This document shows positions 1-9,090 of a stretch of 29,592 bases of DNA, piece after piece. A model generated the notes under the pieces. It saw only the letters and a list, made by a program, of their open reading frames with translations, was not told the DNA's origin and searched no databases. Position 1 is the stretch's first letter. Every line of letters starts with the position of its first letter. The DNA is from CAZDSS01 sp964508185 (GTDB taxonomy: Bacteria > Pseudomonadota > Alphaproteobacteria > Sphingomonadales > Govanellaceae). The translations under genes were made by a program, and so were the position numbers. The DNA lies in the NCBI GenBank assembly GCA_964508185.1, contig CAZDSS010000023.1:1-29592 (forward strand), read 5' to 3'.

Positions 1-822
1 GCCCGTGCAGGTGAGGCGCACGCGATTGCAGCTTTCGCAGAAATTGTGGGTCATCGGCGTGATGAAGCCGAGCCTGCGGCCCGTCTCCGCGACCGTGACA
101 TAGCGCGCCGGCCCGCCGGTGCGGTGGGTCGAGGGGGTGAGCGTCCAGCGCGCGGCAAGCTCGCTCCGCACCAGCGACAGGGGCAGATACTGGTCGTTGC
201 GGTCGATGCCGGTATCGCCCATGGGCATGGTCTCGATCAGCGTGAGGTCGAAGCCATGATCGCCGCACCAGGCGATCATGCGGTCGAACTCGTCGTCATT
301 GACGCCGCGAAGGGCCACCATGTTGATCTTGATCGCAAGCCCCGCGGCCCGCGCCGCATGGATCCCCTGCAGCACGAGGTCGAGATCGCCGCGCCGGGTA
401 ATCTCCCGGAAGCGGTCGGGATGGAGGCTGTCGAGGGAGACATTGATCCGCCGGACGCCCGCCTCCGCAAGGGCGGGGGCGAAACGGGCAAGCTGGGTGC
501 CGTTGGTGGTGAGCGTCAGCTCCTCGAGTCCGTCGTCAAGGCGGCGGCCGAGATTCCGGATCAGGGTCATGACGTCCCGGCGCACCAGGGGCTCGCCGCC
601 GGTGATGCGGATCTTGCGCACGCCGCGGGCGATGAAGGCCGCCGCCACGCGCTCCAGCTCCTCGAGGGTGAGGAGCTCGCCCTTGGGCAGAAAGGTCATG
701 TCCTCCGCCATGCAGTAGCGGCAGCGGAGGTCGCAGCGGTCGGTGACCGATATCCTGAGATAGGTGATCCTCCGACCGAACGGATCGACCAGGGGACGCG
801 CAGATTCAATCACGTGATCCAT
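1..822 (-). CDS. moaA: GTP 3',8-cyclase MoaA, 3' end cut by window edge
   Basis: Radical SAM enzyme of molybdenum cofactor synthesis; the family converts GTP to 3',8-cyclo-GTP, later processed by MoaC. The radical SAM cluster motif CDLRCRYC is visible (Cys30, Cys34, Cys37), followed by ITGGEPLVRRD (the GGEP SAM-binding motif), NVSLDSL and LIETMPMGDT. The C-terminal second Fe-S site starts as CESCNRVRLTCTG just before the window edge, so roughly the last 50-60 residues are missing. The ATG at 822 starts MDHVIESARPLVDPFGR; a GGAG lies only two bases upstream, so an in-frame GTG three codons later is an alternative start. The family assignment is secure; only the start is uncertain. Confidence 0.96.
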   Translation of the reverse strand, partial: MDHVIESARPLVDPFGRRITYLRISVTDRCDLRCRYCMAEDMTFLPKGELLTLEELERVAAAFIARGVRKIRITGGEPLVRRDVMTLIRNLGRRLDDGLEELTLTTNGTQLARFAPALAEAGVRRINVSLDSLHPDRFREITRRGDLDLVLQGIHAARAAGLAIKINMVALRGVNDDEFDRMIAWCGDHGFDLTLIETMPMGDTGIDRNDQYLPLSLVRSELAARWTLTPSTHRTGGPARYVTVAETGRRLGFITPMTHNFCESCNRVRLTCTG

Positions 823-876
823 AACTCCGGCACAATCTGCCGGAGACTTTACAACATATTTGGCCGCCGCGCCGAA

Positions 877-1989
877 CTAAATGAGGCGGACGGAGCGCGC
901 TTCCTCCGCCGCCCAGTTGTGCAGCCGCAACAGCGCGCCGCGCTGGTCGAGGCTCTCGAACAGCTCGAAGATGCGCGCGGTATCCAGATCCGCGAGATCG
1001 GCGGAATGCCCCCGGGCCATGCGGGTGATGCGATACATGGTGAGGAACACGCTGCGGTCGATGCCGGCGGCGCGGCAGGCGACCGCGAGCCCCTCCGGGC
1101 CATAGTCGTAAAGGAAGCGGGGAAAGAGATGGGGCGCCATGTTGACGAGCCGGGCGAAGGCCCGCTCGAACAGCTCGATCTGGCCCTGGTTCAGGCATAT
1201 GACCACGAAGCCCGGGGTGAGTTGCCCGGCCCCCTCAAGCTTGTCCAGCAGGCGCTGCAGGCCGTCGCCGGTCGATGCCTGCACCTGCCCGCGGGCGAGG
1301 CTGTCCACACTCTCGGCGAGCGCCCTGTCGATGGTCTTGTTGTCGATCCGGAAGGATGCGGCGAGCTGCCGCTTCAGATCCTCGGAGACGACCGCATAGA
1401 GGCGGGCGGCGAGGCTCGGCGGCAGGTCCTCCCGCGCCACCAGCGGCGCCTGGAATTCGGCCACTTCGGCCGAACGCCGCACGATCTCGGCGAAGGAATG
1501 GTCGCTGATGGCGGCTGTGGGGTTGGCGAGCAGGGCGACGATCACCCCGTTGTCGCCGGCGCGCACCAGCGCGCTGCTCACCGGGGCCGACAGGTTCTGC
1601 CGCGCGGCGATCCGCATCTGGTGCTGAATGGTCTTGTGGCGGATGATCTCGATGAGCGCCGTATCCGACAGCAGCTTGCTGTAGAGCAGGACCGAATGGG
1701 CGACCTCGATCTGGTCGTTGGCGAGCAGGAGGATGAGGTCCACGGGCGCATTGTCGTTCCCCGCGAGGCGTTCGGCCAGCTCCCGGCGGATCGCCATTTC
1801 CACGCTGTGGGTGAGGCGGCGCAGGATGTCGCAGATGAGGCCGCGCTCCACCTCGCTCAGGTTCCGGTGCTCGCCCTCGAGCAGCTTCACGGTCTCGAGA
1901 TAGAGCGCCCGGCGCGCCTTATCGTCCCGCTGGCGGGCCAATGCGACCAGCGCCCGGACATCCTGACGTATGATCCGCGCTTCACCCAT
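877..1989 (-). CDS. DUF2336 domain-containing protein
   Basis: Protein of about 370 residues, predicted soluble and all-helical, with the look of the DUF2336 family common in Alphaproteobacteria: repeated amphipathic helices such as LSEVERGLICDILRRLTHSVE and an LLLANDQIEVAHSVLLYS segment. Its function is unknown. No catalytic motif, signal peptide or membrane segment is seen. The frame stays open to a GTG at 2004, but the ATG at 1989 is preferred because GGGGAG lies seven bases before it, whereas the GTG has no spaced ribosome site. It ends 55 bases before moaA and is divergent from the GGDEF-EAL gene; the 214-base AT-rich spacer between them probably holds both promoters. Confidence 0.85.
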   Translation of the reverse strand: MGEARIIRQDVRALVALARQRDDKARRALYLETVKLLEGEHRNLSEVERGLICDILRRLTHSVEMAIRRELAERLAGNDNAPVDLILLLANDQIEVAHSVLLYSKLLSDTALIEIIRHKTIQHQMRIAARQNLSAPVSSALVRAGDNGVIVALLANPTAAISDHSFAEIVRRSAEVAEFQAPLVAREDLPPSLAARLYAVVSEDLKRQLAASFRIDNKTIDRALAESVDSLARGQVQASTGDGLQRLLDKLEGAGQLTPGFVVICLNQGQIELFERAFARLVNMAPHLFPRFLYDYGPEGLAVACRAAGIDRSVFLTMYRITRMARGHSADLADLDTARIFELFESLDQRGALLRLHNWAAEEARSVRLI

Positions 1990-2107
1990 CCGGATGCTCC
2001 CCACTCCGTGACAGACACGACGTCACATGCAGCCCCGTCGGAACGTCGGCAATTCTAGGACAATTAGATCTAAGGAATAGTTAATTTTTATGGGGCGCCG
2101 GTAATAG

Positions 2108-2122
2108 TTAACAAATCGTTAA
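2108..2122 (+). promoter_or_regulatory. Candidate CtrA-binding box
   Basis: The 15-mer TTAACAAATCGTTAA matches the full CtrA consensus TTAA-N7-TTAA and also has inverted arms TTAAC/GTTAA. It lies in the only AT-rich stretch nearby, 81 bases before the ATG of the GGDEF-EAL gene and 118 bases before that of the DUF2336 gene. CtrA is the alphaproteobacterial cell-cycle/motility response regulator. The match is exact, but CtrA control is inferred. Confidence 0.5.
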
Positions 2123-2203
2123 TTTTCTATGGCCGCGGCCCGCGAAGGCTGCCATAGTAGTAATTGAATCAAACATTTGACACGGGTCGTCTGGGTGGGG
2201 CGC

Positions 2204-3661
2204 ATGGAGTACGAGCGTTCAAGGCGGAGTGTAACGGTCACCGGAGGTACGCCTTCCTCCCGCAAGCGGGCGGAGCGCGCATTACGGGAAGCGGGGTTCC
2301 GGGTTCTCGGGGGAGAGGAAGCGCCGACCGTGACCGTCGATATCGCGCTCGCCCCGGGTCTTCTGCCCGAGCCCGCCCGGCGGCGCATCCGGAACGGAGC
2401 CGACGATCTCCTGAAAAACGGTGCCGGGGATGGGGTTACGGCCCTGCTGCTGCTCAATCTCGACCATTTCAAGCGGGTGCGCGCGCTCATGGGCGCGGAC
2501 ACGGCCCAGCTCCTTCTCCGCGAGATCGCGTCGCGCATCCAGGTGATGCTGGACGCCCATGACAGGGCGCGGAGCCAGCGCGCGGCGCGGCCCGCGAAGC
2601 TTCTTCATCTCGGCGGCGACGAGTTCGCCGTCCTCCTGCCCGACCTCGATGACGAGCAGGTGGCGGCGCGTCTCGGCCATGATCTCCTTCGCGCCATCTC
2701 CCGGCCCTATGACGGCATCGCGCCCCAGGTCTATCTCACGGGCCGCATCGGCATCGCGCTCTATCCCCATGACGGCCGCGATTTCGAGACGCTCGCCCGT
2801 CATGCGGGCTCGGTCATCCACAACGAGGCGCGGGCCGGGCGCAACAGCGTCCGCTTCTATGCCGCGGGCATGGCGGCGGTCGCCGCCGAACGGTTCGAGC
2901 TCGAGGCCGAGCTCAGCCGCGCCATCCGGGAAGGGGAGCTTGAAGTCCATTACCAGCCGCAATTCTCGCTCCGCACCGGCGACATCGTGGGGGCGGAGGC
3001 GCTCGTGCGCTGGCACCGTCCCGGGATCGGCGTGGTGCCGGCGGAAGTGTTCATTGCGGTTGCCGAAGACCTGGGGCTCATCGCCGATCTCGGCGTCTGG
3101 GTGCTGACCACCGCCGCCGCCGAATGCCGGAAGTGGCACGACGCCGGGCATCGCCATCTGCGCATTTCCATCAACACCTCGGCCTACCAGTTCCGCCGCG
3201 TGGACATGTGCGAGGTGGTGCGGAACGCGCTTCACGAGACCGGGCTCGACCCCTCGGGCCTGATGCTCGAGGTGACCGAAAGCCTCGTCATGTCGGACGT
3301 GGACCGGATGGTCGCGACCCTGATCGAGCTGCAGCGCATGGGCGTGCGCATCGCGCTCGACGATTTCGGCACCGGCTATTCGTCCATGAGCTATCTCAAG
3401 AACTTCGCCATCGACTGCCTGAAGCTCGACCGCAGCTTCGTGCAGGGCCTGCCGGACGATCCGGGCGACCGGGCGGTGACGGAGGCCATCATCCGCATGG
3501 CCAAGGCGCTTCATCTCGAAGTCACCGCCGAGGGGGTGGAAACGGACGCACAGCGCGCCTGCCTCACGGCGCTCGGCTGCGACTATTACCAGGGCTTCCT
3601 GGCGTCACGCCCCGTGAGGGCCGCCGATTTCATGGATCTGCTCGCCGCCCACGTCAGTTGA
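2204..3661 (+). CDS. GGDEF-EAL c-di-GMP phosphodiesterase
   Basis: Cyclic-di-GMP protein of about 485 residues: a GGDEF domain in the first half and an EAL domain in the second. The EAL domain keeps the residues expected of an active phosphodiesterase: GAEALVRW, the Asn of SINTSAYQF, the Glu of LEVTES, LDDFGTGYSS, CLKLDRSFV, TAEGVET and YYQGFLASRP. The GGDEF domain keeps its signature (HLGGDEFAVLL) but is eroded elsewhere: the DPLTGLPNR-type entry is missing and the DIDHFKxIND-GHxxGD region reads NLDHFKRVRA-GADTAQ, so it may bind rather than make nucleotides. There is no membrane or sensor domain. The frame opens with TTG at 2177; ATG 2204 is preferred, with a GGGG run just upstream. It is convergent with the SDR gene, 14 bases apart. 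Confidence 0.93.
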   Translation: MEYERSRRSVTVTGGTPSSRKRAERALREAGFRVLGGEEAPTVTVDIALAPGLLPEPARRRIRNGADDLLKNGAGDGVTALLLLNLDHFKRVRALMGADTAQLLLREIASRIQVMLDAHDRARSQRAARPAKLLHLGGDEFAVLLPDLDDEQVAARLGHDLLRAISRPYDGIAPQVYLTGRIGIALYPHDGRDFETLARHAGSVIHNEARAGRNSVRFYAAGMAAVAAERFELEAELSRAIREGELEVHYQPQFSLRTGDIVGAEALVRWHRPGIGVVPAEVFIAVAEDLGLIADLGVWVLTTAAAECRKWHDAGHRHLRISINTSAYQFRRVDMCEVVRNALHETGLDPSGLMLEVTESLVMSDVDRMVATLIELQRMGVRIALDDFGTGYSSMSYLKNFAIDCLKLDRSFVQGLPDDPGDRAVTEAIIRMAKALHLEVTAEGVETDAQRACLTALGCDYYQGFLASRPVRAADFMDLLAAHVS

Positions 3662-3675
3662 GGCGGCGGGCTTCG

Positions 3676-4428
3676 TCACAGGCTCTGGCCGTCGTCGGCG
3701 GTCATGAGGGAGCCGGTGATGAAGCGGGATTCCGCGTCGGACACCAGCAGCAGGAGAAGGCCGTTGAGATCCGTCGTTTCGCCCAGCCGGCGGCGGGGCA
3801 GGCGGGAGATCATCTTTTCCCCGGCCGGGCTGCTGAAGAACTCGTCGTTGAGTTCGGTGCGGATATAGCCCGGGCAGATGGCGTTCACGTTGACGTTGTG
3901 GCGCGCCCATTCCAGCGCCATGCAGCGGGTCATGTGGGCGACCGCCGCCTTGGACATGCAGTAGATGGACGTGTAGCCCAGCGGCTTGAACGCGCCGATC
4001 GATGCGATATTGACGATGCGCCCGCCGCCGCGCTCGATCATGCCGCGGGCCGCCGCCTGGGACAGGAAATAGGCCGCCTTCACATTGGTGTTCATGATGA
4101 AGTCGTAGTCCTCGGCCGTCTGGTCGAGCACGCCCCTGGTATTGCTCACCCCCGAATTGTTGACGAGGGCCCAGAGCGGCCCCAGGGCCTCCTCCGCCTG
4201 CTGAATGGCGTTTGCGTGGGCGGAAAGATCGGTGACGTCGAGCGCAACCGCATGGGCGCGGCCGCCCTTGCCCTCGATCTCGGCGACGAGGGCGTCAAGC
4301 CGTTCGCGACGGCGCCCGGCCACCGCCACGGCGGCCCCGGCATCCGCCAGCGCCAGGGCGAACTGGCGGCCGAGCCCGCTGGTTGCGCCGGTGACGAAGA
4401 CCACTTTGCCCGAAAGATCGAAAGACAT
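3676..4428 (-). CDS. SDR-family NAD(P)-dependent oxidoreductase
   Basis: Classical short-chain dehydrogenase/reductase of 250 residues, the usual size. The Rossmann motif TGATSGLG is at residues 13-20. GRRRERL after the second strand places Arg where NADP-preferring members have it. NNSG replaces the usual NNAG. The catalytic set is visible: Ser in NIASIGA, then Tyr and Lys in IYCMSKAAV, followed by NAICPGYIRTEL. The substrate cannot be read from the sequence. A good Shine-Dalgarno run (GGAGAGG) precedes the ATG. It is divergent from the FrnE-like gene with a 117-base spacer, and no pathway partner is adjacent. Confidence 0.93.
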   Translation of the reverse strand: MSFDLSGKVVFVTGATSGLGRQFALALADAGAAVAVAGRRRERLDALVAEIEGKGGRAHAVALDVTDLSAHANAIQQAEEALGPLWALVNNSGVSNTRGVLDQTAEDYDFIMNTNVKAAYFLSQAAARGMIERGGGRIVNIASIGAFKPLGYTSIYCMSKAAVAHMTRCMALEWARHNVNVNAICPGYIRTELNDEFFSSPAGEKMISRLPRRRLGETTDLNGLLLLLVSDAESRFITGSLMTADDGQSL

Positions 4429-4545
4429 GAAACCTCTCCAATTGTCGCCCGCGAGGGATATCTGTTAGCCTTGGATCGTTGTTATCAGATGAGGGCGCGG
4501 ATTTGAAGCGAACGTTTGTTTGAATGCGCCGCAGGGGATCCTTCC

Positions 4546-5184
4546 ATGGTTTTGCAGATCGACATCTTCTCCGACCTCGTATGCCCCTGGTGCTATATCG
4601 GCAAGCACCGGCTGGAACAGGCGCTCAAGCTTCGCCCGCAGATGGAAGCCAGCATCTTCTGGCATCCGTTCGAACTCAATCCCGACATGCCCATGGAGGG
4701 CATGGATCCCGAAACCTATCTCATCGCCAAGTTTGGCAGCGCCCAGCGCGCAAAGGAGCTGTACAAGCCCATCCTCGATGCGGCGGCGTCCCTCGATCTG
4801 CCGATCGATTTCGAACGCCGCACGCGCATCCCGAACACGGCGCGCTCCCACGCGCTCACCTTCTGGGCGCAGCAGGAGGGATATGGCTCGGCCATGGTCG
4901 AGGCGCTGTTCCGCGCCTACTTCGTGGAAGGGCGCGACATCGGCGCGCCGAGCGTGCTCGCCGACATCGCCGAGTCGGTGGGGATGGATCGGGATCTCGT
5001 GGAGGCGCGCCTTGCCGCGGGCTTCAATATCGAGGACGTGCACCGCACGTCGGAGAAGGTGCGGCAGATGGGCCTGAGCGGCGTGCCCTTCTTCATCGTC
5101 AACCGCACCTATGCGCTGTCGGGCGCGCAGGACAGCGCCGTGTTCCTCGATCTCTTCGACCGCATCGAGCGCGGCGAGGCGTAG
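4546..5184 (+). CDS. DsbA-family oxidoreductase, FrnE type
   Basis: Thioredoxin-fold protein of 212 residues. The redox motif CPWC is at residues 13-16 in the characteristic FrnE context DLVCPWCYIGKHRLEQAL, and the cis-Pro loop GLSGVPFFIVNRTYALSGAQ is near the C-terminus, as in this cytoplasmic branch of the DsbA superfamily (2-hydroxychromene-2-carboxylate isomerase/DsbA-like, FrnE). There is no signal peptide, so a cytoplasmic disulfide oxidoreductase or isomerase is expected. A TTG at 4516 gives a longer frame, but ATG 4546 has GGGGAT upstream and starts right at the family N-terminus. It is convergent with mfd, with only 15 bases between stops. Confidence 0.92.
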   Translation: MVLQIDIFSDLVCPWCYIGKHRLEQALKLRPQMEASIFWHPFELNPDMPMEGMDPETYLIAKFGSAQRAKELYKPILDAAASLDLPIDFERRTRIPNTARSHALTFWAQQEGYGSAMVEALFRAYFVEGRDIGAPSVLADIAESVGMDRDLVEARLAAGFNIEDVHRTSEKVRQMGLSGVPFFIVNRTYALSGAQDSAVFLDLFDRIERGEA

Positions 5185-5199
5185 CGCCCGCCGACGGGC

Positions 5200-8100
5200 T
5201 CAGAGGGCCTTGATGGGCTCGCCCCTGGCGACGCGGGCGAGGCCCCTTGCGATGCGCAGCACACCCTTGAGGCGGTCCTCCGCGCCCGGCCAGTCGCGGA
5301 TGAGGACGAGCTTGTGGTCGGGCTTGAGCTTGGCCGTGCCGCGCTCCCTGGCCAGGAGTTCCACGAGCGCCCCCGGATTGGCGAACTGGGCCTTGCGGAA
5401 GCTGATGGTGGCGCCGCGCGGCCCCGCTTCCACCTTCTCGATCCCCGCCTGACGGCAGAAGCCCTTGATTTCGATGATGGCGAGAAGCTGCTTCACCTCG
5501 TCAGGCAGCGGCCCGAAGCGGTCGATGAGCTCGGCGGCGAAGGCGTCGATCTCCTCCCGCGTCGAAAGATCGGCGATGCGGCGGTAAAGCGCCATGCGGA
5601 CATTGAGGTCGCCCACATAGCCGTCGGGAATGAGGACCGTGGCGCCCACCGCGATCTGCGGCGACCACTGACCGTCCGCTTCCTCGACGCCGCCGGTTCG
5701 CGCTTCAGCAAGCGCCTCCTCCAGCATCTGCTGGTAAAGTTCGAGTCCCACCTCGCGCACATGGCCCGACTGTTCCTCGCCGAGAAGGTTCCCTGCGCCG
5801 CGGATGTCGAGGTCGTGGCTCGCCAGCGTGAAGCCTGCGCCGAGGGTATCGAGCGTCTGCAGCACATGAAGCCGCTTTTCCGCGTTCTGGGTCAGCACGC
5901 GGTTGGGCGGCAGGGTGAGATAGGCATAGGCGCGAAGCTTCGACCGCCCCACGCGGCCGCGCAGCTGATAGAGCTGGGCAAGGCCGAACATGTCGGCGCG
6001 ATGGACGATGAGGGTATTGGCGCGCGGAATGTCGAGGCCTGACTCCACGATGGTGGTGGAAAGCAGGACGTCGAACTTCCCGTCATAGAAGTCCTGCATG
6101 ACGCCGTCGATCTCCCGCGCCGCCATCTGGCCGTGGGCGATCGCCACCTTCACCTCGGGCACGTTCTCGCGGATGAAGGCCGCCACCTCGTCGAGATCGG
6201 CGACGCGCGGGCAGACATAGAAGCTCTGGCCGCCACGGTAATGCTCGCGGAGCAGGGCCTCGCGCACCACCATGGGGTCCATGGGCAGCACGAAGGTGCG
6301 CACCGCCAGCCGGTCCACGGGCGGGGTCGCGATGATGCTCATGTCCTTGAGGCCCGAGAGCGCCATATGCAGGGTGCGCGGGATGGGGGTCGCCGTCAGG
6401 GTCAGCACATGGACGTTGGACTTCAGCTGCTTGAGGCGCTCCTTGTGGGCGACGCCGAAATGCTGTTCCTCGTCGATGATGAGGAGGCCGAGGCGCTTGA
6501 AGGATATGCCCTTGCCCAAAAGGGCGTGGGTCCCGACCACGATTTCGACCGTGCCGTCGGCGATGCCCTTCTTCGTCTCCTGCGCCTCCTTCGCCTGGGC
6601 GAGGCGCGACAGATGCCCGATGCGCACGGGGAAGCCCTTGAAGCGTTCGACGAAGCTCTGATAGTGCTGCCGGGCGAGCAGGGTGCTGGGCACCACCACC
6701 GCCACCTGCTGTCCGGCCATGACGGCGACGAAGGCGGCGCGCAGCGCCACTTCCGTCTTGCCGAAGCCCACATCGCCGCAGATCAGGCGATCCATGGGCC
6801 TTCCTGCGGCGAGATCCTCCATGACGTCCGAAATGGCGCGAAGCTGATCCTCGGTCTCCGCATAGGGAAAGCGGGCGCAGAACTCGTCATAGAGGCCGCC
6901 CGGCGGATCCATGATCTCGGCCTTGCGCAGCGCCCGCTCGGCGGCAAGCCGGATGACCTCGTCCGCCATCTCGCGGATGCGCTCGCGCAGTTTCGCCTTC
7001 CGCGCCTGCCACGCGCCGCCGCCGAGCTTGTCGAGGGTGACGGCGCTGTCTTCCGAGCCGTAGCGGCTCAGGACGTCGATGTTCTCGACCGGCACATAAA
7101 GCTTGTCGCCGCCGTCATAGATGAGCTTCACGCAATCATGCGGCGCGCCCATGACCTCGATGGCCTCGAGCCCCTCGAAGCGGCCGATGCCGTGGTCCAC
7201 ATGGACCACATAGTCGCCGGGGGCGAGGGCGGAGGCTTCGGTCAGGAAGTTCTCCGCGCGGCGGTGGCGCCGCGCCTTGCGCACCAGCCGGTCGCCCAGA
7301 AGATCCTGCTCGGTTATGACCGCAAGATCGGGCGTGACGAAGCCATGTTCGAGGGGGAGGACGAAAAGCCCCACGGCATTGCGGCCGAGCGCATCAAGCT
7401 CGGCCCAGCGGTCCACCAGCTCGGTGCGGGTGATGCCGTGGTCGCCGAGGACGATGCGCAGGCGGTCGCGCGCGCCCGTGCTGTAGGTCGCAAGCAAGGT
7501 CCTGCGGCCGGCCTTGTGCAGGGCGGCGACATGTTCGCGGAGCGCGTCGTAGATATTGACGTTGGGGTCGTTGCGCTCGGCCACGAAGTCATGGCCCACG
7601 CGGCCGCCGAGATCGATGGTCGCGCGGTCGTCCGGCGCGGCATAGGGGGACAGCACGCGAAGCCGCCGCCGGTCGAGGGACGCCTGCCATTCCTCGGCGG
7701 TGAGATAGAGCGCCTCGGGGGGCAGCGGCTTGTAGGGCGCGGCCCCTGCGCTTGCAAGCCCCGCCTGGTCCTTGCGCGTGCGGTAATAGTCGGCGATCGC
7801 CGTCATCCGCTCGGCCAGGGCATCGTCCGCCAGGGGATCGAGGGTGACGATGGCGTCGCCCGCATAGTCGAACAGGGTCTCGAGCCGCTCGTGGAACAGG
7901 GGCAGCCAATGCTCCATGCCGGGATGCTTGATGCCCGCCGAGACCGCTTCATACAGGGGATCGTCGCCGCGCACGGTGCCGAACTGGGCGACGTAGCCCG
8001 CCCGGAAGCGGCGGATGGCCGCCTCCGTCAGCGGGATCTCGCTGGCCGGAACCAGGGTGACGGAATCGACCTTGTCGCCCGAGCGCTGGCTCAGGGGATC

Positions 8101-8709
8101 GAACAGGCGGATGCTGTCGATCTCGTCGCCGAACAGGTCAAGGCGCAGGGGCTCGGCAAGTCCCGCCGGGAAGATGTCGATGATGCCGCCGCGGATGGCG
8201 AATTCGCCGGGCTCCATCACCGTGCCGGTGCGGCTGTAGCCGTTGGCGGCAAGGAAGGCGAGGAATTTGTCCTGGTCCAGCGCCCCGCCGGTCCTGAGCA
8301 TGAAGGACGCGCCGGCCATGGCGTCGCGGCTCGGCACCCGCTGCACGGCGGCGTTCACGGTGGTGATGATGAGCCGGCCCATGGGCGATCCTGCGCTCTG
8401 GGCGAGGGTGGCCAACGCCGTCACCCGCCGCGCCGCGATGTCCGCATGGGGGGAGGCGCGGTCGTAGGGCAGGCAGTCCCAGGCCGGGATCGCGACCACT
8501 TCAAGCTCGGGCGCGAAGAAGTTGAGGGCGTCGATCAGCGTCGCCATGCGCGCGTCATCCCGCGCCACATGGAAGACGGCGGCGCCATCGGGCCGAACCG
8601 CGCGTTCGGCATCAACCAGCGCGATGAGGGCGAGGGCGTCGAACCCCTCGGGCGCGCCGGCGAGCGTGAGGCGCCCGGGTTCCGATGCGATATGCGTCCA
8701 GTCGGTCAC
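5200..8709 (-). CDS. mfd: Transcription-repair coupling factor Mfd
   Basis: ATP-dependent DNA translocase that removes stalled RNA polymerase and recruits UvrA for transcription-coupled repair. At 1169 residues it is full length for the family. Seen in order: the UvrB-homology N-terminal part with GEFAIRGGIIDIFPAG; the RNA-polymerase-interaction region with GDYVVHVDHGIGRFEGLE; helicase motif I GDVGFGKTEVALRAA; motif II IDEEQHFGV; motif III LTATPIPRTLHMAL; motifs IV-VI with ESGLDIPRANTLIVHRADMF and QLRGRVGRS; and the C-terminal regulatory domain with LPDEVKQLLAIIEIKG. Its ATG overlaps the sdhE stop as ATGA, so the two are translationally coupled. Confidence 0.98.
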   Translation of the reverse strand: MTDWTHIASEPGRLTLAGAPEGFDALALIALVDAERAVRPDGAAVFHVARDDARMATLIDALNFFAPELEVVAIPAWDCLPYDRASPHADIAARRVTALATLAQSAGSPMGRLIITTVNAAVQRVPSRDAMAGASFMLRTGGALDQDKFLAFLAANGYSRTGTVMEPGEFAIRGGIIDIFPAGLAEPLRLDLFGDEIDSIRLFDPLSQRSGDKVDSVTLVPASEIPLTEAAIRRFRAGYVAQFGTVRGDDPLYEAVSAGIKHPGMEHWLPLFHERLETLFDYAGDAIVTLDPLADDALAERMTAIADYYRTRKDQAGLASAGAAPYKPLPPEALYLTAEEWQASLDRRRLRVLSPYAAPDDRATIDLGGRVGHDFVAERNDPNVNIYDALREHVAALHKAGRRTLLATYSTGARDRLRIVLGDHGITRTELVDRWAELDALGRNAVGLFVLPLEHGFVTPDLAVITEQDLLGDRLVRKARRHRRAENFLTEASALAPGDYVVHVDHGIGRFEGLEAIEVMGAPHDCVKLIYDGGDKLYVPVENIDVLSRYGSEDSAVTLDKLGGGAWQARKAKLRERIREMADEVIRLAAERALRKAEIMDPPGGLYDEFCARFPYAETEDQLRAISDVMEDLAAGRPMDRLICGDVGFGKTEVALRAAFVAVMAGQQVAVVVPSTLLARQHYQSFVERFKGFPVRIGHLSRLAQAKEAQETKKGIADGTVEIVVGTHALLGKGISFKRLGLLIIDEEQHFGVAHKERLKQLKSNVHVLTLTATPIPRTLHMALSGLKDMSIIATPPVDRLAVRTFVLPMDPMVVREALLREHYRGGQSFYVCPRVADLDEVAAFIRENVPEVKVAIAHGQMAAREIDGVMQDFYDGKFDVLLSTTIVESGLDIPRANTLIVHRADMFGLAQLYQLRGRVGRSKLRAYAYLTLPPNRVLTQNAEKRLHVLQTLDTLGAGFTLASHDLDIRGAGNLLGEEQSGHVREVGLELYQQMLEEALAEARTGGVEEADGQWSPQIAVGATVLIPDGYVGDLNVRMALYRRIADLSTREEIDAFAAELIDRFGPLPDEVKQLLAIIEIKGFCRQAGIEKVEAGPRGATISFRKAQFANPGALVELLARERGTAKLKPDHKLVLIRDWPGAEDRLKGVLRIARGLARVARGEPIKAL

Positions 8710-8990
8710 GAGGTGAATTTGACGTAGTCGAGGGTTTGCAGCTTTTTCATGATGTCGTTGTCGAGCTCCGGCGGCACGGGGCGCGTGCGGCCGATCCAGC
8801 CGACGATGTCGATGTCCTGCTCCTCGAGGATGCGCTCGAACTGGTCCATTTCCTCATGGCTCATTTCGGGCAGATACTTGTCCGCGAAATTGCCGAGCAG
8901 GATGTCCGCTTCCTGAATGCCGCGATGCCAGCTGCGGAACTTCAGCCTCTTGCGGCGGGTGGCGAGATCCTCGGATTTGGCGGTGGTCAT
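8706..8990 (-). CDS. sdhE: FAD assembly factor SdhE
   Basis: Protein of 94 residues of the SdhE/CptB/YgfY family, which promotes covalent flavinylation of the succinate dehydrogenase subunit SdhA. The signature RGIQEADILLGNFADKYL carries the invariant RGxxE motif; DQFERILEEQDIDIVGWI follows, as in the family. The length is typical. The chosen ATG (8990) gives MTTAKSEDLATRRKRLKFRS; the region upstream in frame looks non-coding. The stop overlaps the mfd start, and recG is divergent across 100 bases. This recG/sdhE/mfd arrangement is common in Alphaproteobacteria. Confidence 0.95.
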   Translation of the reverse strand: MTTAKSEDLATRRKRLKFRSWHRGIQEADILLGNFADKYLPEMSHEEMDQFERILEEQDIDIVGWIGRTRPVPPELDNDIMKKLQTLDYVKFTS

Positions 8991-9002
8991 CTGTGGCTTG
9001 CT

Positions 9003-9030
9003 CCGGACGCCGCGGACTTTTACCGTCCGG
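9003..9030. repeat. Inverted repeat in the sdhE-recG divergent spacer
   Basis: Perfect 7-base arms CCGGACG and CGTCCGG separated by 14 bases, between the divergent starts of sdhE and recG. There is no T-run, so it does not look like a terminator. It could be an operator or chance in GC-rich DNA. Confidence 0.3.
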
Positions 9031-9090
9031 CGGCATGGGCTAAGGTGGGCGACATTCAACGAATTCCGTCTATTTAGGTTCCCCGGCGCG

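Noticed and set aside
46..2058. Long plus-strand open frame opposite moaA and the DUF2336 gene
   Set aside because: Low-complexity, Arg/Gly/Asp/His-rich translation with no family resemblance; it mirrors two genuine minus-strand genes and is a GC-rich antisense artefact.
6133..8727. Plus-strand open frame of 864 codons opposite mfd
   Set aside because: Antisense to conserved helicase motifs of mfd; the composition is typical of a shadow frame.
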